From the NCBI GenBank assembly GCA_023436515.1, contig JAEZIV010000385.1, forward strand, positions 1 through 10,514: DNA of 10,514 bases, in the 5' to 3' direction. The position numbers and the translations under genes were made by a program. A model generated the notes under the pieces. It made no database searches, had not been told where the DNA came from, and worked only from the letters and a program-made list of their open reading frames with translations. The number at the start of each line of letters is the position of its first letter. The stretch's first letter is position 1. The stretch comes from Bacillota bacterium. Lineage in GTDB: Bacteria; Bacillota; Clostridia; Acetivibrionales; DSM-1351. Positions 1 to 5,871 of the stretch are shown here, piece by piece.

Positions 1-233
1 AGCTTACGGTGCCGGGCTCCTACGCTCGCCTGAAAAATATGCATTCAGCATATTTTCCCGTGCCGCTGGCACGCCGGCTCACGCCCTGTCGGGTTCGAAT
101 CTCTTCCTTTTGTAAGCGCCGTCGGGAGACCTGGGGGGAATACGGGGGGACTGGTCCCACCCGTATGGCGCTTCGCGTCTTTTATATAAAATAAAAGACG
201 CATGCATTTTCCGCAGAAAATGCAAGCGCCGAA
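1..233. repeat. Palindrome-rich repeat region abutting tRNA-Glu 3' end
   Basis: This non-coding stretch is packed with inverted repeats. Hairpin A has arms 34-42 and 48-56 (AAAATATGC/GCATATTTT). Hairpin B has arms 59-64 and 68-73 (CGTGCC/GGCACG). Hairpin C has arms 140-150 and 155-166 with one bulged A. Hairpin D is a perfect 11-bp stem (175-185/191-201). Hairpin E is a perfect 9-bp stem (203-211/216-224). Around D and E, GGCGCTT (167-173) faces AAGCGCC (224-230), and AAGCGCC also occurs at 114-120. Two imperfect direct copies of a GCCGGCTC-ACGC-CCTG string flank hairpins A and B (about 12-32 and 73-89). A tRNA T-arm-like GGTTCGAATC lies near 102-111. The region starts three bases beyond the encoded CCA of the tRNA. 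It resembles a dispersed palindromic element, but copy number cannot be judged from one window. The small ORFs crossing it are not credible genes. Confidence 0.7.
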
Positions 234-309
234 TGGTGACCCATAGGGGATTCGAACCCCTGTTACCGCCGTGAGAGGGCGGTGTCTTAGGCCACTTGAC
301 CAATGGGCC
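234..309 (-). tRNA. tRNA-Glu (anticodon CTC)
   Basis: The - strand folds into a complete cloverleaf of 73 nt plus an encoded CCA at 234-236. The acceptor stem is GGCCCAU/AUGGGUC, with one G-U pair. The D arm is closed by GUC/GAC. The anticodon stem is CCGCC/GGCGG around the loop CUCUCAC, so the anticodon is CUC (bases 273-275), which reads the Glu codon GAG. The T arm is AGGGG-UUCGAAU-CCCCU and the discriminator is A. It supplies glutamyl-tRNA for translation and, in many bacteria, for tetrapyrrole synthesis. Many AT-rich Firmicutes decode both Glu codons with a UUC anticodon, so this CUC isoacceptor probably supplements another tRNA-Glu elsewhere. Confidence 0.96.
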
Positions 310-520
310 GTTCTGTAACCCAACGCGTGAGTTAATTGACAAAAAATATTATAGCACGGGCAATATGCAGTGTCAAGGTGCTTGAAAATGCTTATACAGG
401 GTGATAATCAGATTACAATCATTAATCATAAAATAATTTCAAATATTTGAATCCAATTATAGGTTTTCGTGGTCTAATATATGTGTGGACAAATAAGATC
501 AAGGAGTTATCTAAACCCCC
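310..520. other. Non-coding gap between tRNA promoter and sigma remnant
   Basis: Apart from the tRNA promoter at 348-376 this AT-rich gap has no gene on either strand. The stretch at 420-490 presumably once held the promoter of the sigma operon, but I see no convincing pair of boxes there (a TTGAAT at 447-452 has no -10 at the right distance). AAGGAG at 501-506 is the leftover ribosome site. Confidence 0.5.
348..376 (-). promoter_or_regulatory. Consensus vegetative promoter of tRNA-Glu
   Basis: Read on the - strand, TTGACA (371-376) is followed by a 17-bp spacer and TATAAT (348-353). Both boxes match the sigma-A consensus in all six bases. The predicted start, about 7 bases downstream near 341, leaves a leader of roughly 30 nt before the tRNA at 309. 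Such a strong promoter is typical of stable RNA genes. Confidence 0.9.
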
Positions 521-694
521 ATGGAAGAGTTAGTCAGAAGGGCTCAGAATGGAGATTCGGATGTGATTATACTAAAATATTTTGAAGATATTTCGGTTGA
601 AGATATTGCAGTAACCATGGACAAACTGGTTGGAACACGCTTAAAATTGATATTAAGAAGCCCACAGAGGATATACATAATAGTTACCAAATAA
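521..694 (+). pseudogene. ECF sigma factor remnant (internal deletion)
   Basis: A 57-codon frame begins MEELVRRAQNGDSD, the usual N-terminus of ECF (sigma-70 family) sigma factors. It then jumps directly to VIILKYFEDISVEDIA and MDKLVGT, the start and helix-turn-helix part of region 4. Intact family members are about 160-190 residues, so most of region 2 and the linker (of the order of 100 residues) is missing between residues 14 and 15. After VGT (about base 637) the normal VKSRL continuation is lost and the frame runs into unrelated residues to a TAA at 692-694. An AAGGAG lies at 501-506, rather far (14 nt) from the ATG. The product could not act as a sigma factor. A relic of a cell-envelope or stress-response ECF pair is most likely. 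Confidence 0.8.
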
Positions 695-888
695 GCGGGG
701 AGGTAACTGATGGAGAAGGTAAAAAGCTTGAAATAACCCAGCAGGGAATGGGCAGTGGTGATAATTCTAGCTATATGACTTACAGCATACTTAAGGGGGA
801 TGATTTTAAGGAGCCTATGATTTTTAGTATAGGTGATTACCCGAGTAGAATAAGGGGGCAGTTTAAGCTAAGGATACCCTTAAATTAA
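640..888 (+). pseudogene. Anti-sigma factor C-terminal remnant (DUF4179-like)
   Basis: A second reading frame, shifted relative to the sigma remnant, encodes about 80 residues (from DIKKPTED near base 649) and ends in TAA at 886-888. It contains ISGEVTDGEGKKLEI, a TYSILKGDDFKEP segment and a final SIGDYPSRIRGQFKLRI. This pattern of beta strands resembles the extracellular C-terminus of DUF4179-type anti-sigma proteins, which normally follow an ECF sigma gene. The cytoplasmic sigma-binding part, the membrane helix and most of the extracellular domain are absent and there is no start codon with a ribosome site. The family call is from remembered pattern, without a database search. Together with 521-694 it marks a collapsed sigma/anti-sigma operon. 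Confidence 0.65.
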
Positions 889-917
889 GAATTGGTTAAC
901 AATAAATGGTTAAAGCC

Positions 918-945
918 TTTAAAGTGCCATTTTTTATGGTATAAT
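918..945 (+). promoter_or_regulatory. Probable extended -10 promoter for rsmF-like operon
   Basis: TATAAT at 940-945 is preceded by TGG, giving an extended -10 (TGnTATAAT). The best -35 is a weak TTTAAA at 918-923 with a 16-bp spacer. Transcription would start near 952, inside the left arm of the inverted repeat at 943-988. It probably serves the RNA-modification genes downstream. Confidence 0.65.
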
Positions 946-988
946 AACTCCTGTAGATTGTCATTTTATATCATATACAGGAGTTATT
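943..988 (+). promoter_or_regulatory. 13-bp perfect inverted repeat over promoter start and SD
   Basis: AATAACTCCTGTA (943-955) is the exact reverse complement of TACAGGAGTTATT (976-988), separated by 20 bases. The left arm overlaps the -10 box and predicted start point. The right arm contains the AGGAG ribosome binding site (979-983) of the downstream methyltransferase gene. In RNA made from an upstream promoter the hairpin would hide this ribosome site. In RNA started near 952 most of the left arm is missing. As DNA, it could be an operator. The function is inferred; the symmetry is directly visible. Confidence 0.7.
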
Positions 989-996
989 TGTTTACT

Positions 997-2418
997 ATGA
1001 AATTACCCGAAGAATTTATACAAAAAATGCAGGGGCTGATGGGTGACGAATTCAACAGCTACCTTGATTCCTATAAAAAACCCAGATTTTATGGCTTAAG
1101 AGTCAATACGCTGAAAATATCGGTGGAAGAATTCTTAAAAATTTCACCCTTTAGGCTGGAACCCATTCCGTGGACCTCCGATGGTTTCTATTATATGGAG
1201 GGAGATAATCCCGGCAGGCATCCTTATTATTATGCAGGCCTTTACTATATTCAAGAACCAAGTGCAATGCTTCCAGGGGCGGTAATTGGAGTTAAGCCGG
1301 GAGACAAGGTTTTGGACCTATGTGCTGCACCCGGAGGAAAATCTGTTCAGATGGCAGCACAACTTAAGGGTCAGGGCCTCCTTGTTGCAAATGATATTAA
1401 TGCTGAGAGAGTAAAGGCTCTGGTTAAAAATATTGAGTTAAACGGAGTAAGAAACGCAATAGTGCTAAATGATTCCCCCGACAAGCTTGCCAGGAACTTC
1501 GAAGGCTTTTTTGATAAAATTATGGTAGACGCACCCTGTTCCGGAGAGGGAATGTTCCGAAAGGATGAGGATGCGGTAAAAAGCTGGGAAAAGTTCAAAT
1601 GTGAGAAGTGCAGCTCGATGCAATGGGATATATTGTGCCAAGTGGATAAAATGCTGAAGCCTGGTGGAATAATATTATATTCGACCTGTACCTTCTCTCC
1701 TGAAGAGGATGAGATAATGATTGCTAAATTCATGGATGCGCATCCGGGAGATTACGAATTGCTTGAAATTCCTAAAGTAGGCGGAATTGAAGGTGGTCGG
1801 ACAGAATGGACCGAAGGGAAATATGACTTTTCAAAGGCAGCCAGACTATGGCCTCACAAGCTTAATGGTGAAGGGCATTTTGCAGCCCTTATAAGGAAGC
1901 TGGAGTCCCACGAAAAAACCGGCTCTAGTGCAGTAATTAATTCCACTAATATTGCGGCGGTAACCTATGAAAGTGCATTTGAAATAAGTAATTGTAAGGA
2001 TTTATTAGATTTTAGTAAAGCTCTGTCAGAATTTATTACCGAAGCTACTTCCTTAGATTTAAAGGGTTATGTGTTTCAAAAGGGTAACAATTTTTATCAT
2101 CTGCCGGAGAAGTGCCCGGATCTATCGGGCTTAAAGGTAGCAAAGTTTGGCTGGTACCTAGGTGAGAACAGTCCCAAGGGCTTCGTTCCCTCCCACTCCC
2201 TTGCAGTATCCTTAAGGAGCTCAGAGCTCAAGCGGAAAATAAATTTTCCTTCGGCGTCCAGAGAAACAAATAGCTATCTTAAAGGTGAAACCTTAATTGA
2301 GTCAGGTGAAAAGGGTTATATTGGAATCTGTGCTGACGGATATACACTTGGTTGGGCAAAGCAAACCGGCGATATGCTGAAGAATTTATATCCAAAGGGT
2401 TGGAGGAAAATGGCTTGA
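997..2418 (+). CDS. RsmF/NOP2-Sun family rRNA cytosine-C5 methyltransferase
   Basis: This is a SAM-dependent enzyme expected to methylate C5 of a cytosine in ribosomal RNA in the cytoplasm. With ATG 997 the protein has 473 residues, a normal length for Firmicutes RsmF-like proteins with C-terminal RNA-binding extensions. An N-terminal segment with YGLRVNTLK (family RNA-binding part) precedes SAM motif I, VLDLCAAPGGKS, around residues 106-116. The two family cysteines are present: the PCSG motif (Cys181, in DAPCSGEGMF) and the TC motif (Cys231, in YSTCTF), the latter being the usual nucleophile. GHFAALIRK closes the catalytic domain. The residues from about 330 on resemble RsmF C-terminal domains. 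AGGAG at 979-983 is 13 nt from ATG 997 but only 4 nt from an in-frame TTG at 988, so TTG is a possible alternative start. The frame stays open upstream to 892, but that part lies across the promoter and is not convincing. Which cytosine is modified cannot be told from sequence. Confidence 0.9.
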   Translation: MKLPEEFIQKMQGLMGDEFNSYLDSYKKPRFYGLRVNTLKISVEEFLKISPFRLEPIPWTSDGFYYMEGDNPGRHPYYYAGLYYIQEPSAMLPGAVIGVKPGDKVLDLCAAPGGKSVQMAAQLKGQGLLVANDINAERVKALVKNIELNGVRNAIVLNDSPDKLARNFEGFFDKIMVDAPCSGEGMFRKDEDAVKSWEKFKCEKCSSMQWDILCQVDKMLKPGGIILYSTCTFSPEEDEIMIAKFMDAHPGDYELLEIPKVGGIEGGRTEWTEGKYDFSKAARLWPHKLNGEGHFAALIRKLESHEKTGSSAVINSTNIAAVTYESAFEISNCKDLLDFSKALSEFITEATSLDLKGYVFQKGNNFYHLPEKCPDLSGLKVAKFGWYLGENSPKGFVPSHSLAVSLRSSELKRKINFPSASRETNSYLKGETLIESGEKGYIGICADGYTLGWAKQTGDMLKNLYPKGWRKMA

Positions 2419-2452
2419 TAGAGTTGCCAGTTACGGGGAGGAATTACTTTTT

Positions 2453-3184
2453 ATGAAGAAGCAGCGATTGGACAAGGTTTTGTCCAATTTTGGATTTGGT
2501 TCCAGGACAGAAATAAAAAGTGCTGTAAAAAAGGGACTTGTAAGCGTTGACGGAAGTATTGTAAAAGACAGCGGTATCCATGTCAATCCTGCCGAAAGCA
2601 CTATTGTAATGAATGGAATAAAGCTTGAGTATAGGAAATATATTTACCTAATGATGAATAAGCCCCAAGGCGTTATCTCAGCTACCACTGATACTAGGCA
2701 GAAAACAGTATTTGACATAATGCCTGAGGAGTATAAGTGTTTTGATCTTTTCCCGGCAGGAAGACTGGATATTGATACAGAAGGTCTAGTACTTATGACA
2801 AATGACGGTCAGCTTGCACATGAAATACTGTCACCTAAAAAGCACGTTAAAAAACAATATTATGCAAAAGTGATGGGGAGGGTTGATAACACCGATATTA
2901 TGGCCTTTGAAAAGGGTGTTACCTTAGATGACGGCTATAAAACCCTTCCGGCAAAGCTTGAGATACTTAAGACGGATGATATATCTGAAATAAAACTATC
3001 AATTGTTGAAGGTAAGTTCCATCAAGTAAAGAGGATGTTTGAGGCTGTAGACAAAAAAGTAATTTACCTGAAAAGGCTAAGCATGGGAATGCTGAAGCTT
3101 GATGAGAGTCTTGGACTTGGAGAGTGTAAGGAGCTAACCGAAGAGGATGTGGAGCTTTTAAGAGCTTCAGTACAGAGAAAGTAA
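2453..3184 (+). CDS. rsuA: RsuA-family rRNA pseudouridine synthase
   Basis: This enzyme isomerises a uridine of rRNA to pseudouridine; the family archetype RsuA acts on U516 of 16S rRNA. The 243-residue protein has an N-terminal S4 RNA-binding domain (about residues 3-62, with RLDKVLSNFGFGSR and an SVDG turn). The catalytic domain carries the signature GRLDIDTEGLVLMTNDG starting at residue 103, with Asp106 as the catalytic residue. The later KKQYYAKV and EGKFHQVKRMF segments are also family hallmarks. The S4 domain and length fit RsuA or RluB/RluE relatives; RsuA is the best guess because the protein is short. A GGGGAGG ribosome site at 2435-2441 precedes the ATG by 11 nt. It follows the rsmF-like gene by 34 bases with no terminator, so the two rRNA-modifying enzymes are probably co-transcribed. 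Confidence 0.92.
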   Translation: MKKQRLDKVLSNFGFGSRTEIKSAVKKGLVSVDGSIVKDSGIHVNPAESTIVMNGIKLEYRKYIYLMMNKPQGVISATTDTRQKTVFDIMPEEYKCFDLFPAGRLDIDTEGLVLMTNDGQLAHEILSPKKHVKKQYYAKVMGRVDNTDIMAFEKGVTLDDGYKTLPAKLEILKTDDISEIKLSIVEGKFHQVKRMFEAVDKKVIYLKRLSMGMLKLDESLGLGECKELTEEDVELLRASVQRK

Positions 3185-3238
3185 AACAGCTCATATTAAT
3201 AAGCAAATTTTGTTAATTACAATAAGATTGGAGATATA

Positions 3239-4411
3239 ATGAATAGACAAAGCATACAGAAGTTAGGTTTATTTCTAACTGGGCTTGAGCAGAGAATATC
3301 CGAAAACTTGAAATTTTTTAAGAAAATACAGATCAGGTTAAAGTCCGGAAGTAAATATTATGAAGCTAATGTAGTTGCTCAGGAGGATAGACTGTTTCTG
3401 CAGTATAACGGAAGAAATGATAAAATCGAGATAGCCTGGTTGGGAGCAAGAGTATGTAAAATAGCAGAACAGTATGAAGCAGTGGCCCTTGTTTACGAAG
3501 AGAGAGGAACCACCATTTATATAGATGCAGATGATAAAAATGTTAAAATGAAAACAAAGGATCAGGAGGTAGCTGAAGTTGGTAAAGGCCACAACGAAAC
3601 CTCTCAGATTACAAACAGAGATTACTATATTAAAGTAGGGGCTGCTGACCCTGTATTAAAAGCTATTGGCATTCTGGGCGAAAACGGGAAGATTAAGAAT
3701 GATATGATCAGAAAGTACAACCAGATTGACCATTATATAGAACTGGTAGACGATATATTGAAATCCTTGAGCTCAAAATATGGCAAAATAAATGTTGTTG
3801 ACTGCGGCTGTGGGAAGTCCTACTTGTCCTTTGTTTTAAACTACTATATCAAAGAGGTTCTAAAAAAGAACTGTCATTTTATAGGCTTGGATATCTCTAA
3901 GTCGGTTATTAATGCATCTTCAAAAATAGCTGAAGAGTTGGGTTATAAAAACATGGACTTCAGAGTAACAGATATTCGCAACTATACTGCTAGCGAGGAT
4001 ATACACCTGGCCATAAGTCTTCATGCCTGTGATACTGCAACAGATGAGGCTATAGCATTAGCAGTTAATAACAATGCAAAAGCGATAGTGATGGTTCCCT
4101 GCTGTCAAAAGGAGATACTGAATCAGTACTCCTTTGGTCTACTGAAGGGAATAACCAAGCATGGTGTATTAAAGGCAAGTCTTGCCGATGTACTAACTGA
4201 TGGTATTAGACTAATGCTACTGGAGGCACTGGGTTATAAGGTGTCAATAGTTGAATATGTTTCCCCCTTGGAAACTCCTAAGAACTTAATGATCAGGGCA
4301 GAAAAAACAGGTGGGATAAACAAGGCAGTTTTGGACGAATATAAGCAACTCAAAGGTTATTTGGGTATTAATCCAACCCTGGAGAAGTTAGTTATACCAT
4401 ATATGGATTGA
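3239..4411 (+). CDS. SAM-dependent methyltransferase, Methyltransf_32 type
   Basis: This is a 390-residue two-part protein. Residues 1 to about 150 form a domain I do not recognise, rich in beta-strand-like sequence. From about residue 160 there is a Rossmann methyltransferase domain: motif I VVDCGCGKSYLS (residues 186-197), the acidic SAM-ribose residue in GLDIS (Asp218), then SLHACDTATDEA (His262-Asp265) and VPCCQKE (Cys288, Cys289). The LHACDTATD plus PCCQ combination is characteristic, as I recall it, of the Methyltransf_32 family, which includes eukaryotic METTL25/RRNAD1-like proteins. The substrate is unknown. Its place 54 bases after two rRNA-modification genes, with no terminator between, suggests an RNA or ribosomal-protein target, but that is inference. 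GGAG at 3230-3233 lies 5 nt before the ATG. Confidence 0.8.
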   Translation: MNRQSIQKLGLFLTGLEQRISENLKFFKKIQIRLKSGSKYYEANVVAQEDRLFLQYNGRNDKIEIAWLGARVCKIAEQYEAVALVYEERGTTIYIDADDKNVKMKTKDQEVAEVGKGHNETSQITNRDYYIKVGAADPVLKAIGILGENGKIKNDMIRKYNQIDHYIELVDDILKSLSSKYGKINVVDCGCGKSYLSFVLNYYIKEVLKKNCHFIGLDISKSVINASSKIAEELGYKNMDFRVTDIRNYTASEDIHLAISLHACDTATDEAIALAVNNNAKAIVMVPCCQKEILNQYSFGLLKGITKHGVLKASLADVLTDGIRLMLLEALGYKVSIVEYVSPLETPKNLMIRAEKTGGINKAVLDEYKQLKGYLGINPTLEKLVIPYMD

Positions 4412-4461
4412 TAAAAAAACGGTATATGTAGTGCTGAGAGCTTTCCCTAAGCTCATATACC
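4411..4461. other. Stem-loop with U-tract only on the - strand
   Basis: GGTATATG (4421-4428) pairs with CATATACC (4454-4461), and an alternative inner stem GAGCTT/AAGCTC (4438-4443/4449-4454) competes for C4454. There is no T-run after the hairpin on the + strand, so it is a poor terminator for the upstream methyltransferase gene. On the - strand the hairpin is followed by seven T's (complement of 4413-4419), the layout of a rho-independent terminator, although no - strand gene is seen nearby. It may stop antisense transcription or act as an RNA 3' end stabiliser. Confidence 0.5.
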
Positions 4462-4503
4462 ATTAACAATTAAATTATTTACACTAAACATAAGGATATA
4501 TTC

Positions 4504-5754
4504 ATGTTAAAAATTATATTACATAAACTTAATTTATTTGAAAGATTTAATAGACTGGTAACCCATGAGGAGATAAAGATATTCCGTCGAACTGTATATA
4601 CTTTATCAATTTGTACTATAGCTATCATATTTATATGGTATTGTGGAATCTTGAATTTATCTGAGAAAAATTATAATAATATAATCTCAGATGCTATTCT
4701 TAAAAAGTCTTTTCAAGGAATAGGCCAAAAAGCAAATCGGAACGAAAAAAATATTAATAATGATAGAGGCGGGGGACTGGTAAGAGAGGCCAAAGCATCA
4801 GAAATTACGGGTTCTGCTGTTGCGGCAGATTCTACTGAATCAACAGGAAGCTCTTCACCCTCTCCGGCTGCAGCAGCTTCACCCTCTTCAACTGCAGCAG
4901 CTTCACCCTCTCCGGCTGCAGCTGCTGAGAATACTGTGCCCTCTCCTGTTACTTCAGAAGCTAATACTTCACATTCTGCCGTTACCACCCCAGGTGTTAC
5001 ATCAGGGGCAGTAATTGTGGACGAGAAAACAAAGAAGGTAGAGAAGGATGTAGTTCAGCCTAAATCACAGAGTAAACCTAATACCAAAAAGGAAGTCCCC
5101 AAAACAATTTATAAAGGGGAAAACAAGCCATATGTTGCGATTACCTTTGATGACGGCTATAACAAGAAAAGTATAGTAAAGGCTCTTGATTTACTAAAAA
5201 AGCATAACATTAAGTCGACCTTTTTTATTCTGGGAAGAGTTTTGGACGACTATCCTGACGTTTGGAAGAGAGCAATAGATGAGGGGCATGAGATATGCAA
5301 CCATACAATGAACCATTCAGACCTGACGAAACTGAATGATCAGCAGGTCAAGAATGAAATATTGGCTTGGGAAGCAAGCGCTAAAAAACACCTTGGGGAA
5401 GAGTATCTGAACCGAATGAAGAGTGATTTCAGGTATCTTAGACTGCCTGGGGGAGGCGGGAACAAGAGTGACAGAATACTAGCCATCGCTCAGGAATGTG
5501 GCTATAAGGTAATTGGGTGGAATCTTGAGACTACCAGCATTATCATTAATCCCATGAGAAAGCAAAATGCTTCAGTTTCACAAATAGCTGATAAGATAGA
5601 AAAGCATGTTATTAACAAATCATCTAATGGCTCAATCATTTTGCTGCATTTTAATGAGTATGATACAACAAAATTGGATGAAATTATTACCGGAATCAAA
5701 AAGCGGGGTTATGGGTTTCAAACTGTTACGGAGATAATGAAAAAAGAGCAGTAA
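4504..5754 (+). CDS. Membrane-anchored NodB-type polysaccharide deacetylase
   Basis: This is a carbohydrate esterase family 4-like protein expected to remove N- or O-acetyl groups from peptidoglycan or another cell-wall polymer outside the cell. Of 416 residues, 1-30 are basic and cytoplasmic, about 31-50 form one membrane helix without a clear cleavage site (signal anchor), and about 52-208 are a Ser/Pro/Ala/Thr/Lys-rich spacer. The NodB domain runs from about 209 to 410. Catalytic motif 1 is TFDDGY (Asp216, Asp217) and the metal-binding motif 2 is HTMNH (His267, His271). Motif 3 is RLPGGGGN. The usual C-terminal LLHD is changed to LLHFNEYD, keeping the His but not the adjacent Asp. AAGGA at 4492-4496 sits 7 nt before ATG. 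Its substrate cannot be inferred from its neighbours. Confidence 0.9.
   Translation: MLKIILHKLNLFERFNRLVTHEEIKIFRRTVYTLSICTIAIIFIWYCGILNLSEKNYNNIISDAILKKSFQGIGQKANRNEKNINNDRGGGLVREAKASEITGSAVAADSTESTGSSSPSPAAAASPSSTAAASPSPAAAAENTVPSPVTSEANTSHSAVTTPGVTSGAVIVDEKTKKVEKDVVQPKSQSKPNTKKEVPKTIYKGENKPYVAITFDDGYNKKSIVKALDLLKKHNIKSTFFILGRVLDDYPDVWKRAIDEGHEICNHTMNHSDLTKLNDQQVKNEILAWEASAKKHLGEEYLNRMKSDFRYLRLPGGGGNKSDRILAIAQECGYKVIGWNLETTSIIINPMRKQNASVSQIADKIEKHVINKSSNGSIILLHFNEYDTTKLDEIITGIKKRGYGFQTVTEIMKKEQ
4852..4923 (+). repeat. Three 24-bp tandem repeats in deacetylase spacer
   Basis: Units at 4852-4875, 4876-4899 and 4900-4923 each encode an S/A-S-P-S-P/S-A/T-A-A octapeptide (residues 117-140). The copies differ at few bases, so the number is likely to vary between strains and to change the length of the wall-spanning spacer. 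Confidence 0.85.
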
Positions 5755-5804
5755 TTATTTATATTGCTGCCTATTGGTAACAATATAAGAATAAAAATAA
5801 AATG

Positions 5805-5833
5805 TTGAAACAGGCTATAATGTATCATATAAT
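5805..5833 (+). promoter_or_regulatory. Promoter of the SAH-recycling operon
   Basis: TTGAAA (5805-5810), a 17-bp spacer and TATAAT (5828-5833) form a near-consensus sigma-A promoter. The start would be near 5840, leaving a leader of about 32 nt before the ATG. This is too short for a SAM or SAH riboswitch, so control, if any, would act at the promoter. Another TATAAT at 5816-5821 has no -35 at a proper distance. Confidence 0.8.
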
Positions 5834-5871
5834 TTTAAAAGTAAAACAAACAAAGATGGGGGTTATTTATA

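Noticed and set aside
90..120. A second tRNA suggested by GGTTCGAATC near 102-111
   Set aside because: The bases on either side do not pair as a T stem, and no acceptor, D or anticodon arm can be built around it on either strand.
1..233. CRISPR array
   Set aside because: The repeats are palindromic and of different sequence and size, without regular identical units and spacers, and no cas gene is present.
45..342. Two overlapping - strand frames of 92 and 87 residues, and a + strand frame at 9-194
   Set aside because: They run through the tRNA-Glu gene and the palindromic repeats, have no ribosome site, and their composition is that expected from structured RNA read as protein.
892..996. 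N-terminal extension of the RsmF-like protein from ATG 892
   Set aside because: There is no ribosome site before 892, the extra 35 residues do not resemble the family, and the stretch contains the promoter and the inverted repeat.
4713..5014. Low-complexity frames on both strands over the deacetylase spacer
   Set aside because: They are shadows of the Ser/Pro/Ala tandem repeats in the real gene.
5760..5787. TATATTG/CAATATA inverted repeat after the deacetylase gene as a terminator
   Set aside because: The 7-bp stem is A/T-rich and is not followed by a T-run.
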